64,000 nucleotides of DNA from Inquilinus limosus DSM 16000 (GTDB taxonomy: Bacteria > Pseudomonadota > Alphaproteobacteria > DSM-16000 > Inquilinaceae). The first letter of the stretch is position 1; each line of letters opens with the position of its first letter. Below the pieces are notes generated by a model. The model ran no database searches. It was not told the origin of the DNA and saw only the letters and a program-made list of their open reading frames with translations. The translations under genes and the position numbers were made by a program. Shown piece after piece: positions 15,109-23,787 of this stretch. Location: the NCBI RefSeq assembly GCF_000423185.1, contig NZ_AUHM01000019.1, forward strand, positions 62,001-126,000. The letters are read 5' to 3'.

Positions 15109-16185
15109 ATCATCGGTCGGCCGTCCGGACGGGCGGCCTCACACCGGCAGGTTTCCGTATTGACGCGTCGCCGCAGCTTCGCCAGCGCCCAGCAGGTGGC
15201 CGACCGGGCGGGCGTCTCCCGCTCCGCCGTCTCGCGCACCTTCACCCCCGGGGCCAGCGTCTCGGCCGAGACGCGCCGCCGGGTGCTGGAGGCGGCGGAG
15301 GCGCTGGGCTACCACGTCAACCACCTGGCCCGCGGCCTGACCCGGCGGTCCAGCAACATCGTCTGCATCGTCGCCTCGGACCTGGAGACGCCGCTGCGGT
15401 CGCGGATGGTCGGCGCCCTGACCGACCGGCTGCAGCACAGCGGCCGAGTCGCCATGCTGATCGGCACCAGCGGCCGGGGCGACGCCGACGCCCAGTCGGC
15501 GCTGCGGCAGATCCTGAACTACCGCGCCGACGCCACGGTCGTGCTGTCCGGCACGCCGTCGGAGGAGATCACCCGGCTGTGCATCGCCGCCGGCCAACGT
15601 GTGGTGCTGATCAACCGCGACGACCGGATCGAGGGGCCGGACAACATCGCGGTCGACAGCGCCCTGCCCGGCCGGGTGGCGGTGGCAGCCTTCCGCCGCG
15701 CCGGCTGCCGGCGGCCGTGCCTGGTCACCTCGGCCCAGGGCACGCCCGCGCTCCTGGCCCGCGAGGCGAGCTTCCTCGCCGCCGCCCGGGCGGAGGGGCT
15801 CGAGCCGGCGGTCTGGCGCGGCGGCCGCACCGTCTACGCCACCGGCCGGGCCGCGGCGCACGACCTGCTGCTGCGGCCGGACCGGCCGGACGCCGCCTTC
15901 TGCATCAACGACCTGGTCGCCTTCGGCTTCCTCGACGCCGCCCGCCACGACCTGGGCCTGCGCGTGCCCGAGGACCTCTGCGTCATCGGCTTCGACAACA
16001 CCGAGCAGGCCGGCTGGTCCGCCTATGACCTGACCACCTTCGACCAGTCGGTCGAGGCGACCGGCGACGCGGTGATGGCCGCCCTGGACGCGCCGGAGGG
16101 TGCGGTGCCGTTGCGGCTGACGATCCCGGCGCCGCTGGTCTGGCGCCGGACCGTGCGCGGCCCGGCGCCGGACCGGGCGCGCTGA
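15106..16185 (+). CDS. LacI family transcriptional regulator
   Basis: DNA-binding regulator, 359 residues from this ATG. The LacI headpiece is SFASAQQVADRAGVSRSAVSRTFTPG, with the hinge helix region VLEAAEALGYHVNHLARGLTRR. A periplasmic-binding-protein-like effector domain follows to the end (IVCIVASDLETPLRSRMVGAL, CVIGFDNTEQAGWSAYDLTTFDQ). LacI proteins normally begin about five residues before the first helix. That fits an alternative TTG start at 15160 (341 residues) with GGCAGG about eight bases upstream. Both are possible because the ATG at 15106 lies inside a palindromic operator. No sugar transporter is adjacent, so the target genes are unknown apart from probable autoregulation. The gene is convergent with RTX 2, only 6 bases away. 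Confidence 0.92.
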   Translation: MIIGRPSGRAASHRQVSVLTRRRSFASAQQVADRAGVSRSAVSRTFTPGASVSAETRRRVLEAAEALGYHVNHLARGLTRRSSNIVCIVASDLETPLRSRMVGALTDRLQHSGRVAMLIGTSGRGDADAQSALRQILNYRADATVVLSGTPSEEITRLCIAAGQRVVLINRDDRIEGPDNIAVDSALPGRVAVAAFRRAGCRRPCLVTSAQGTPALLAREASFLAAARAEGLEPAVWRGGRTVYATGRAAAHDLLLRPDRPDAAFCINDLVAFGFLDAARHDLGLRVPEDLCVIGFDNTEQAGWSAYDLTTFDQSVEATGDAVMAALDAPEGAVPLRLTIPAPLVWRRTVRGPAPDRAR

Positions 16186-16191
16186 AGCGGC

Positions 16192-17985
16192 TCAGAGCAC
16201 GAAGTCGCCCGCCACAAGCGCGATGCTGCCCGTGAGCTGGATGTGGAAGTCCGAGGTGCCGTCGCCGTTGACGTCGCCGGCGACGGTGGTGACGCCGCCG
16301 CTGACGGCATAACGGAGCTGCCCTGCGGTGCCGGTGTAGAGGCCGGTGCCGATGAAGGTGAAGGCTTGGTTACCGGTGGCGCCCGTGTTGGCGTCAATCA
16401 CCGACAGGTCGATCCTGTCGCCCTGCGCGTGGCTGAAATCGGTGATCCGGTCGGCACCGGCCCCGACCGGGCTGTGGATCGTGCCGCCATAGACGAAGCG
16501 GTCGGCCCCGGCGCCGCCGGTCAGCGTGTCCTTCCCGCGAGCACCGTTGAGGATGTCGCTGCCCCCCCAGCCTTGCAGCACGTTGGCCCCGTCGTTTCCG
16601 ACCAGGCTGTCGACGCCTTGGCTGCCGGAGATGTTCTCGATTCCGGTCAGCGTGTCGCCAGCGGCATCGCCGCCGCTGCCAGTACCGGTGAGCAGGCTGA
16701 CCGTGATCCCGGTGGAGCCGGTGTAGTAGCTGGCCGTATCGACGCCAGCGCCGCCATTGAGCGTGTCCCCGCCTGTCCCACCGCGGAGCACGTCGTCGCC
16801 GGCTCCGCCGTCCATGACGTCGCGCAGCGAATCGCCATCCAGGACTTCGTTGGCCGCCGTCCCGACGGTCGTGCGGACCAGCGCATCCACCGAGCTGCGG
16901 ATCGCGGTGCCGCTGTCGTCGCCGAACTCGCTCTCGCGCACACTGGCGATGAGCCCATCGGCCAGGCCGGCGATCTCGCCTTCGAGGGTGAGAGTGTCGA
17001 CGGCATGGTTGGCGCCGAGGGCGGCGCTGCTCTGATTATAGGCTTGATAGTAGAACGACTCCCCATCGTTCCAGCCGACCACGAAATAGCCGTTGGAGAG
17101 GACGGTGATCGTCGGGAGACCCTGATCGCCCGCGGTGGTGGAGTTGGCCCTGAGGTGGCCGCTGCGCGCCGATCCGTCCGCATTGAAGACCTGGACGGCG
17201 ATATCGGTGCCGGTCCCCCAGCCATTGTCGGTGTAGGCCACGACGAAGCCGCCGTCCCGCAGGGCGGCCACCTGGATGTCCTGGTTGATCGTGCCGGTGC
17301 TGTCGATCGAATGATGGCCGCCCACCGCGGCGCCCGCGGAATTGTAGAGCTGGAACCAGACCGAGTGGCTGCCCCCGGCGCTCGCGGACTGCTCCCAGGC
17401 CACGACCAGACCTCCGGAGGCGAGGCCGGCGACCGAGGCGTGATCGGTGGCCAGCGTGGTCGAGGTATCGACGAGGATCGCTCCGCCGTTGAGGGTTCCG
17501 TCCGCGTTGTACCGCTGCACCTGGAGGTCGGTGTTGCCGCTGCCCCAGTCGCGGGTGAAGGCGATCGCGAACCCGCCCGAGCTCAGCGCCGTCACGTCGG
17601 ATTCGCGCTGGGGCTGGTCCGTGCCGGGCAGCGCGAAATCCTCGTACCGGTTGTTGGTGCCGAGGATGCGCCAACGGACAACATCGGTGCCCGTGCTCTG
17701 GTCGGTGAAGCTGACGACCGTGCCGCCGTTGCTCAGCGTCGCCGCGCTCGGGTCGAACTGGTTGCCTTCCGTCGTGGCGTTGACCAGGATCGAACCACCC
17801 GTCGGCGTCCCGTCGGCACCGACGGTCCGCGCCTCGACATGGTCATCGACGTAGCACCAGGCCCCCCTGTAGCCGAGTCCGCCGCTGGTCGCCGCAATGG
17901 CGACATCCCCCTGATTTCCGATCTCGAAGTCGTTCAAAGTAAAATCTGAGACAACATTGGCCCAGGAATAGCTGACAGTCGCCAT
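16192..17985 (-). CDS. RTX calcium-binding protein with N-terminal repeat domain (RTX 2)
   Basis: Protein of 597 residues. The first ~400 residues consist of about five to six degenerate 50-60 residue repeats with the core GGFVVAYTDN...V.VQ.(Y/F)NADG, which look like beta-propeller blades. The C-terminal ~200 residues are RTX: GGAGDDVLRGGTGGDTLNGG, one GDAAGDTLTGIENISGS module and the serralysin-like C domain (GADRFVYGG...DRITDFSHAQGDRIDLS). The end is AGDFVL, a type I secretion signal. GGGGG at 17994-17998 precedes the ATG by eight bases. No signal peptide and no catalytic motif were found. It shares C-terminal modules with the genes at 13085 and 30138. A binding or surface role is inferred. 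Confidence 0.88.
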   Translation of the reverse strand: MATVSYSWANVVSDFTLNDFEIGNQGDVAIAATSGGLGYRGAWCYVDDHVEARTVGADGTPTGGSILVNATTEGNQFDPSAATLSNGGTVVSFTDQSTGTDVVRWRILGTNNRYEDFALPGTDQPQRESDVTALSSGGFAIAFTRDWGSGNTDLQVQRYNADGTLNGGAILVDTSTTLATDHASVAGLASGGLVVAWEQSASAGGSHSVWFQLYNSAGAAVGGHHSIDSTGTINQDIQVAALRDGGFVVAYTDNGWGTGTDIAVQVFNADGSARSGHLRANSTTAGDQGLPTITVLSNGYFVVGWNDGESFYYQAYNQSSAALGANHAVDTLTLEGEIAGLADGLIASVRESEFGDDSGTAIRSSVDALVRTTVGTAANEVLDGDSLRDVMDGGAGDDVLRGGTGGDTLNGGAGVDTASYYTGSTGITVSLLTGTGSGGDAAGDTLTGIENISGSQGVDSLVGNDGANVLQGWGGSDILNGARGKDTLTGGAGADRFVYGGTIHSPVGAGADRITDFSHAQGDRIDLSVIDANTGATGNQAFTFIGTGLYTGTAGQLRYAVSGGVTTVAGDVNGDGTSDFHIQLTGSIALVAGDFVL

Positions 17986-18161
17986 GACGGCGTCCCCCTT
18001 TGGCAATCGGCGCAGCGGCAGAGGATTATATGCCGGACTATCCGCGTCGTAAGCAACCGCAGCCGCCTCTCCGGAGCAATGCCGCAGGGTGGCCATCTTC
18101 TCATGACCTCGCGCCATGGCCGGGCTAGGATCGGCCGAACCCGAGTCACGGAGGCCGCGGG

Positions 18162-18413
18162 ATGCGTCCGATCTTCATCATGGTGAAATGCGAGCTGGGC
18201 CGCGCCTACGACACGGCCGAGCATGCGGTGGACGAGATCGAGGAGGTGTCGGAGATCTACTCGATCTCCGGCCAGTACGACCTGATGGTCAAATGCTACC
18301 TGCCGGAGAGCATGGATGTCGGCCGCTTCGTCAACAGCCGCATCCACGCCCTGCCGCATGTCAAGGACACGATGACGCTGATCACCTTCAACGCCTTCGC
18401 CGGCAAGGGCTGA
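18162..18413 (+). CDS. Stand-alone Lrp/AsnC ligand-binding (RAM) domain protein
   Basis: A complete 83-residue protein made only of the C-terminal ligand-binding domain of Lrp/AsnC regulators, without a helix-turn-helix. Visible features are the beta-alpha-beta fold start PIFIMVKCELGRAYDTAEHA, the conserved VSEIYSISGQYDLMVK and the ending VKDTMTLITFNAF. Such SAM-type proteins form ring oligomers and bind amino acids. Their role is poorly known, and some may modulate full-length Lrp proteins. GGAGG lies about nine bases before the ATG. A RocB-like peptidase gene starts 21 bases after its stop, which suggests an amino-acid or peptide-responsive unit. Confidence 0.9.
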   Translation: MRPIFIMVKCELGRAYDTAEHAVDEIEEVSEIYSISGQYDLMVKCYLPESMDVGRFVNSRIHALPHVKDTMTLITFNAFAGKG

Positions 18414-18433
18414 GGCGAAGGACGCCCCCGACC

Positions 18434-20044
18434 ATGACCGATCTCGCCACCCGCGCCGAGCACTGGGCGCTGACCCTCACCCGCATCCCCAGCGTCACCG
18501 GCACGGCCGACGAGGTGGCCTTCGCCGAGACGCTGTGCGGCCTGCTGCGCGCCAGCCCGGCCTTCCGCGACCGGCCGCAGGATGTTTGGACCATCCCCGC
18601 CGGCGACCGGCTGGGCCGCGCCAGCGTCGCCGCGCTGCTGCGCGGCCGCGGCCCACGCACCGTGGTGCTGACCGGCCATTTCGACACGGTGACGACCGCC
18701 GATTACGGCGAGCTGCAGCCGCTGGCGACCGAGCCGGAGCGGCTGAAGGACGCCCTGCTGGCCCGGCTGCGGCGGGATGCGCGCAGCGAGGCGGAGCGGC
18801 TGGCGCTGGAAGACCTGTCCGGGCCGGACTTCCTGCCCGGGCGTGGCCTGCTGGACATGAAGGGCGGGCTCGCCGCCGGGCTCGCGGTGCTGGAGGCGGC
18901 GGCCGCGGAGCCGGAGCGCGAGGGCAACCTGCTGTTCCTCGCCGTGCCGGACGAGGAGGTCAACTCCGCCGGCGCCCGCAGCGCCGCCCGCGCCCTGCCC
19001 GGACTGGCCGAGCGGCTGGGCCTCAGCCTCGACGCCGCGATCAATCTCGACTGCCTGGGCGACACCGGCGACGGCCGCTTCGGCCGGTCGGTGGCGCTGG
19101 GCAGCGTCGGCAAGCTGCTGCCGAGCGCGCTGGTGATCGGCCGGGCGACCCATGTCGCCGACACCATCCGTGGGGTCAGCGCCGCCGCCTTGGCCGGCGC
19201 CATCGCCGCCGCCGTGGAATGGGCGCCGGAGCTGACCGAGAGCCTGGGCAACGCCTCCGGCACCCCGGCGACGCTGCTGGGCATGAAGGACGGAAAGGCC
19301 GGCTACGACGTCACCACCCCCGGCACCGTCTGGATGTTCTGGAACACCGCGTTGTACCGACGCGGGCCGGAGGATGTGCTGGGCCCCCTCGCCCGGCTGA
19401 TCGGGGACGCGGTCGCGGGTGTCGCGGCGCAGCTGCGGCAACGCGGCGGCGCCGACGTTCCGGACGTGCCGGTGCTGCGCTTCGCCGAGCTGCGGCGCGA
19501 GGTGCTGGCGCGCTCGCCCGAGGCCGACGCGGCGCTCGCCGCTGTGGCTGCCGAGGTGGCGGCGGCCGGCCTCGACCTGCCGGAGCAGTGCCGGCGGATC
19601 ACCGAGGCGCTGTGGCGGTTGAGCGGCCGCAGCGGGCCGGCGGTGGTGCTGGGCCTCGCCTCGATGCCCTATCTGCCGGTGACTTTGGGCGGGGACCGGG
19701 CCGGGCAGCGGCTGGAGCGGGCGGTGCGCGACGCCGCGGCCAAGATCGCCGGGCGCCACGGCACCACGATCGGGCTCGAGCCCTGGTTCCCCGGCATCTC
19801 GGATATGAGCTTCCTGGGCCGGGGCGACGAAGGCTCGGTCACCGCCATCGCCGCCGACACCCCGGCCTGGGGCGCCGGCCTGCCCTGGCCGGACGGCCCG
19901 GCCCTGGCGCAGATCCCGATCGTCAATGCCGGCCCCTGGGGCCGCGACTACCACACGCCGCTGGAGCGCATCCACCGTCCCTACGCCTTCCAGGTGCTGC
20001 CGGAGCTGATCCGGGAGATCGCGGACGGGGTGTTGAAGGATTGA
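18434..20044 (+). CDS. M20 family metallopeptidase, RocB-like
   Basis: Zinc-dependent amidohydrolase/peptidase of 536 residues, similar to RocB of the arginine-utilisation group in Bacilli (function unproven there). M20 motifs are present: VVLTGHFDTV with first metal ligands His and Asp (about 79-84), LLDMKGGLAAG with the bridging Asp (about 140), and AVPDEEVNSAG with the catalytic Glu-Glu pair (about 173). The C-terminus has a metal-ligand-like GPWGRDYHTPLERIH. It is longer than typical M20 enzymes (about 400), as in RocB. GAAGGA precedes the ATG by about ten bases. It follows the Lrp-ligand-domain gene and is probably co-transcribed. Confidence 0.88.
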   Translation: MTDLATRAEHWALTLTRIPSVTGTADEVAFAETLCGLLRASPAFRDRPQDVWTIPAGDRLGRASVAALLRGRGPRTVVLTGHFDTVTTADYGELQPLATEPERLKDALLARLRRDARSEAERLALEDLSGPDFLPGRGLLDMKGGLAAGLAVLEAAAAEPEREGNLLFLAVPDEEVNSAGARSAARALPGLAERLGLSLDAAINLDCLGDTGDGRFGRSVALGSVGKLLPSALVIGRATHVADTIRGVSAAALAGAIAAAVEWAPELTESLGNASGTPATLLGMKDGKAGYDVTTPGTVWMFWNTALYRRGPEDVLGPLARLIGDAVAGVAAQLRQRGGADVPDVPVLRFAELRREVLARSPEADAALAAVAAEVAAAGLDLPEQCRRITEALWRLSGRSGPAVVLGLASMPYLPVTLGGDRAGQRLERAVRDAAAKIAGRHGTTIGLEPWFPGISDMSFLGRGDEGSVTAIAADTPAWGAGLPWPDGPALAQIPIVNAGPWGRDYHTPLERIHRPYAFQVLPELIREIADGVLKD

Positions 20045-20081
20045 CGTCGGTTGGGTTCGCGGCAGCGAACCCAACCCCATC

Positions 20082-20453
20082 CTACCGTCCGCCGCCCATG
20101 AACAGCACCCGGCTCAGCAGCGTGTAGTCGGACTCGAACACCATGATGGCGACGAAGACCAGCAGCGCCAGGGGCGGCAGCGTGATGGCATAGACCAGGG
20201 CCAGCCGTTCCCACTTCATGTGCATGAACACGGCGACGATCAGCCCCGCCTTCAGCATCATGAAGATCAGGATCAGGCTCCAGCGCAGCAGGCCCTGCAG
20301 AGCGAAGTAGTCGACCAGGTAAGAGCAGAGGCTGAGCACGAACAGCCAGCCCCAGACCACCAGGTAGAGCCTGATCGGGTGCTGCTGGCCCTCGGCATGG
20401 GCGACGGCGGGCGCCTGCCCGTGGGTTTCCTCGACATGTGCGGCGTGTGCCAT
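20082..20453 (-). CDS. Cytochrome c oxidase subunit IV-like protein
   Basis: Small membrane protein of 123 residues of the prokaryotic cytochrome oxidase subunit IV family (CoxP/CyoD-like). After a His/Ala-rich N-terminus come three membrane helices: LYLVVWGWLFVLSLCSYLVDYF, WSLILIFMMLKAGLIVAVFMHM and the segment around LPPLALLVFVAIMVF. The MLKAGLIVAVFMHMKWE stretch is the family hallmark. It probably stabilises the oxidase complex. It is the last gene of the cox cluster, 11 bases after the subunit III gene. The ATG at 20453 was preferred to a GTG at 20471 that would overlap the previous gene. Confidence 0.9.
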   Translation of the reverse strand: MAHAAHVEETHGQAPAVAHAEGQQHPIRLYLVVWGWLFVLSLCSYLVDYFALQGLLRWSLILIFMMLKAGLIVAVFMHMKWERLALVYAITLPPLALLVFVAIMVFESDYTLLSRVLFMGGGR

Positions 20454-20464
20454 GGCCCCGTCCC

Positions 20465-21193
20465 TCACCACAGATAGAACAGCGCGAAGATGAACACCCA
20501 GACCAGATCGACGAAGTGCCAGTACAGGCCGGTGATCTCGACGATCTCGTAATGGCCCCGGCGGCTGGTGAAGAAACCGCGCTTGCCCGTGTCGAAGTCG
20601 CCGCGCAGCACCTTGCGGGCGATGATCAGCAGGAAAATGACCCCGATGGTGACATGGGTGCCATGGAAGCCGGTGATCATGAAGAAGGAGGAGCCGAATT
20701 GCGGCGCGCCCCAGGGATTGCCCCAGGGCCGCACCCCTTCATGGATCAGCTTGCTCCACTCGAAGGCCTGCATGCCGACGAAGGTGGCGCCGAAGGCCGC
20801 GGTCACCAGCATCAGCACCGCCGTCTTCACCCGGTCGCGGCGGTAGCCGTAATTGACCGCCATGGCCATGGTGCCGCTGCTGCTGATCAGGACGAAGGTC
20901 ATGATCGCGATCAGGATCAGCGGCACCGATTCCCCGCCGATGGTCAGCGCGAACACCTCGCTCGGGTTCGGCCAGGGATCGGTGGTCGACATCCGCACCG
21001 TCATGTAGGACAGCAGGAAGCAGCCGAACACGAAGGTGTCGCTGAGCAGGAAGATCCACATCATCGCCTTGCCCCAGGACGCGCTCTTGAAGGCGCGCTG
21101 GTCGGACGACCAGTCGGCGGCGACGCCGCGCCAGCCCTCGGGGCGTGCGATCGATCCTGCCGGATGCGGTTCGGCCAGATGCGTCTCGGCCAT
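20465..21193 (-). CDS. Cytochrome c oxidase subunit III family protein (second copy)
   Basis: Inner-membrane subunit of 242 residues of a heme-copper oxidase. Five or more membrane helices are visible, with subunit III signatures FLLSDTFVFGCFLLSY, GTFVG-like ATFVGMQAFEWSKLI, FFMITGFHGTHVTIGVIFL and a C-terminal GLYWHFVDLVWVFIFALFYLW. It is longer and more canonical than its neighbour at 21209. GGGGAGG precedes the ATG. The order subunit II-I-III-III-IV resembles the alternative oxidase operon coxMNOP of Bradyrhizobium, in which two subunit III homologues were described. That comparison is from memory and is inference. Confidence 0.92.
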   Translation of the reverse strand: MAETHLAEPHPAGSIARPEGWRGVAADWSSDQRAFKSASWGKAMMWIFLLSDTFVFGCFLLSYMTVRMSTTDPWPNPSEVFALTIGGESVPLILIAIMTFVLISSSGTMAMAVNYGYRRDRVKTAVLMLVTAAFGATFVGMQAFEWSKLIHEGVRPWGNPWGAPQFGSSFFMITGFHGTHVTIGVIFLLIIARKVLRGDFDTGKRGFFTSRRGHYEIVEITGLYWHFVDLVWVFIFALFYLW

Positions 21194-21208
21194 CGGCGTG
21201 GACCTCCC

Positions 21209-21913
21209 CTAGCTCAGCAATCGCTGGCAGATCTCGGCGAAGCGGCCCGCCCATCCGGTCAGGAGGGCGAGCAGGATCAGCCAGACCAGCAGCAGGAAAT
21301 GCCAGTACAGCGTGCACAGCTCGACGCTCAGGCGCAGCCGCCCGGGCTCGTCGTCACGCCAGGCCCGGACACCAGTGCGCGCCAGGGCGACGAGGCCGCC
21401 CAGCACATGCGCGCCGTGCACCGCGGTGACCAGGTAGAAGAAGGAATTGGCCGGGTTGGTGGCCAGGAAATAGCCCAGCAGATGCAGCTGCTGCCAGGCC
21501 AGGAGCTGGCCGACCAGGAACACCAGCGCCGCCGCGCCGCCGGCCAGGAGGCCGGTGCGGACATCCGCCAGCTCGTGCCGCCGGGCGGCGCCCTGGGCGC
21601 ATTGCAGGGCGGCGCTGCTGACCACGAGGGCCGCGGTGTTGACCCACAGCAGCGCCGGCACCGGCAGCGACCGCCAGTCGGGCATCGCCATGCGCATGGC
21701 ATAGGCGCTGATCATCAGCGCGAACAGCGCCCCGGCGACGGTCAGGAACACGCCGAGCCCGATCTTGGCGGTGGGCTGCAGCGAGGCGCCGGTGGCCGGC
21801 ACGTTGCCGGCCGTGCTCTCCTCCAGCCACGGCTTCGCCGTCAGCCCCTGGCGGGCCAGCCACCACAGCGCGACCGCCGCGACCGCCAGCATGAACAGGG
21901 TGACGACGATCAT
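21209..21913 (-). CDS. Cytochrome c oxidase subunit III-like protein (first copy)
   Basis: Membrane protein of 234 residues with the subunit III fold but divergent from the next gene. It has an extra N-terminal helix (VVTLFMLAVAAVALWWLA), then several helices, QLLAWQQLHLLGYFL, SFFYLVTAVHGAHVLGGLVAL (matching the subunit III HGxHV motif) and a final TLYWHFLLLVWLILLALL. Two neighbouring subunit III-type genes are unusual. They may form a heterodimeric or split subunit III, or one may serve assembly. GAGGGAG precedes the ATG. It lies 11 bases after the subunit I stop and 15 bases before the second subunit III gene. Confidence 0.88.
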   Translation of the reverse strand: MIVVTLFMLAVAAVALWWLARQGLTAKPWLEESTAGNVPATGASLQPTAKIGLGVFLTVAGALFALMISAYAMRMAMPDWRSLPVPALLWVNTAALVVSSAALQCAQGAARRHELADVRTGLLAGGAAALVFLVGQLLAWQQLHLLGYFLATNPANSFFYLVTAVHGAHVLGGLVALARTGVRAWRDDEPGRLRLSVELCTLYWHFLLLVWLILLALLTGWAGRFAEICQRLLS

Positions 21914-21924
21914 GGCCGGCTCCC

Positions 21925-23688
21925 TCAGCCCGTCGGCGTGGTGCGGGGCATGTTCTGCGGCAGGAAGTCCTGCGCCGCCCCGGGCACGCTGTAGTCATAG
22001 GCCCAGCGATAGACCACCGGCAGCTCGCGGCCCCAGTTGCCGTGCGGCGGCGGGGTGGTCGGCGTCTGCCATTCGAGCGTGGTCGCCCGCCACGGGTTGC
22101 CGCCGGCCTCGCGGCCCCGCCGCAGGCTCCAGATCAGGTTGAACAGGAACAGCAGCTGGGCGGCGCCGACGATCAGCGCCGCGACGGTGATGAAGACGTT
22201 CAGATCATGGGCCGAGGCCGGGACGAAGGCGGTCTCGCCGATCTCGTAGTAGCGCCGCGGCACGCCGATCAGCCCGATATAGTGCATCGGGAAGAAGATC
22301 GCGTAGGCGCCGATGAAGCTGACCCAGAAATGGATCTTGCCCATGGTGTCGTCGAGCATCCGCCCGGTGATCTTCGGGTACCAGTGATAGATCGCGCCGA
22401 AGATCACGAAGATCGGCGCCACCCCCATCACCATGTGGAAATGGGCGACCACGAACATGGTGTCGGACAGCGGCACGTCGACCACGACATTGCCGAGGAA
22501 CAGCCCGGTCAGCCCGCCATTGACGAAGGTGACGATGAAGGCGATGGCGAACAGCATCGGCGCCGTCAGGTGGATGTCGCCGCGCCACAGCGTCAGGATC
22601 CAGTTGTAGACCTTGATCGCCGTCGGGATGGCGATGATCAGCGTCGTGGTGGCGAAGAAGAACCCGAAATACGGGTGCATGCCGCTGACATACATGTGGT
22701 GCGCCCAGACCACGAAGCTGAGGGCGCCGATGGCGACGATCGCCCACACCATCATGCGGTAGCCGAAGATGTTCTTGCGCGCGTGGGTGCTGATCAGGTC
22801 GGAGACGATGCCGAAGGCCGGCAGGGCGACGATGTAGACCTCCGGATGGCCGAAGAACCAGAACAGGTGCTGGAACAGGATCGGGCTGCCGCCGCCGTAT
22901 TTCAGCTGCTCGCCCATCTCGACCAGGGCCGGCATGAAGAAGCTGGTGCCGAGCAGCCGGTCGATCAGCATCATCACGCAGGCGACGAACAGCGCCGGGA
23001 AGGCCAAGAGGGCCATGATCGTGGCGGTGAAGATGCCCCACACCGTCAGCGGCATCCGCATCAGCGTCATCCCGCGCGTGCGCCCCTGCAGCACGGTGAC
23101 GACGTAGTTCAGCCCGCCCATGGTGAAGCCGATGATGAACAGGATCAGCGACGCCAGCATTAGGATGATGCCCAGGTCGCGGCCGCCGGGGGTGCCGGAC
23201 ATGATCGCCTGCGGCGGGTACAGGGTCCAGCCGGCCCCGGTCGGCCCGCCGGGGACGAAGAAGCTCGCCACCAGCACCAGCACGGCCAGCAGGTAGATCC
23301 AGTAGCTCAGCATGTTGACGTAGGGGAACACCATGTCCCGCGCGCCGAGCATCAGCGGGATCAGGTAGTTGCCGAAGCCGCCCAGGAACAGCGCCGTCAG
23401 CAGGTAGATCACCATGATCATCCCGTGCATGGTGATGAACTGGTAGTAGCCGTTGGCGTCGATGAACGGGAAGACCTCCGGGAAGGCCAGTTGCAGCCGC
23501 ATCATCCAGGACAGGACCAGCGCGACGAAGCCGATCGCCAGCGCCGTCCCGGCATACTGGATGGCGATGACCTTGGCGTCCTGCGAGAACACCCAGGTCG
23601 TGAGCCAGCTCTTCGGATGGTACAGCTCGACGTCGGGCACCTCGGCCGGCGGGACCGGTTCGACGGGTTCGCGGATGACGTCCACCAT
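21925..23688 (-). CDS. ctaD: Cytochrome c oxidase subunit I
   Basis: Catalytic heme-copper subunit of 587 residues with about twelve membrane helices. It binds the low-spin heme and the binuclear centre where oxygen is reduced. Typical motifs are ITMHGMIMVIY with a heme-ligand His, FGNYLIPLMLGARDMVFP, FFGHPEVYIVALPAFG with the copper-ligand His and cross-linked Tyr, VWAHHMYVSGM with the two copper His, and VVAHFHMVMG with both heme-axial His. The Glu in GHPEV indicates an A1-type D channel. AGGAGG precedes the ATG by about seven bases. It follows the subunit II gene in the same operon. Confidence 0.96.
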   Translation of the reverse strand: MVDVIREPVEPVPPAEVPDVELYHPKSWLTTWVFSQDAKVIAIQYAGTALAIGFVALVLSWMMRLQLAFPEVFPFIDANGYYQFITMHGMIMVIYLLTALFLGGFGNYLIPLMLGARDMVFPYVNMLSYWIYLLAVLVLVASFFVPGGPTGAGWTLYPPQAIMSGTPGGRDLGIILMLASLILFIIGFTMGGLNYVVTVLQGRTRGMTLMRMPLTVWGIFTATIMALLAFPALFVACVMMLIDRLLGTSFFMPALVEMGEQLKYGGGSPILFQHLFWFFGHPEVYIVALPAFGIVSDLISTHARKNIFGYRMMVWAIVAIGALSFVVWAHHMYVSGMHPYFGFFFATTTLIIAIPTAIKVYNWILTLWRGDIHLTAPMLFAIAFIVTFVNGGLTGLFLGNVVVDVPLSDTMFVVAHFHMVMGVAPIFVIFGAIYHWYPKITGRMLDDTMGKIHFWVSFIGAYAIFFPMHYIGLIGVPRRYYEIGETAFVPASAHDLNVFITVAALIVGAAQLLFLFNLIWSLRRGREAGGNPWRATTLEWQTPTTPPPHGNWGRELPVVYRWAYDYSVPGAAQDFLPQNMPRTTPTG

Positions 23689-23787
23689 GGGCGTGTCCTC
23701 CTGCTTCCTCCCCGGCCGGGGCTCGACGGGGATCGGCCCGGCCGTACGATGCTCCCTCCTGCCCCCTCCCCTTCGGCGGGGGCCGGA

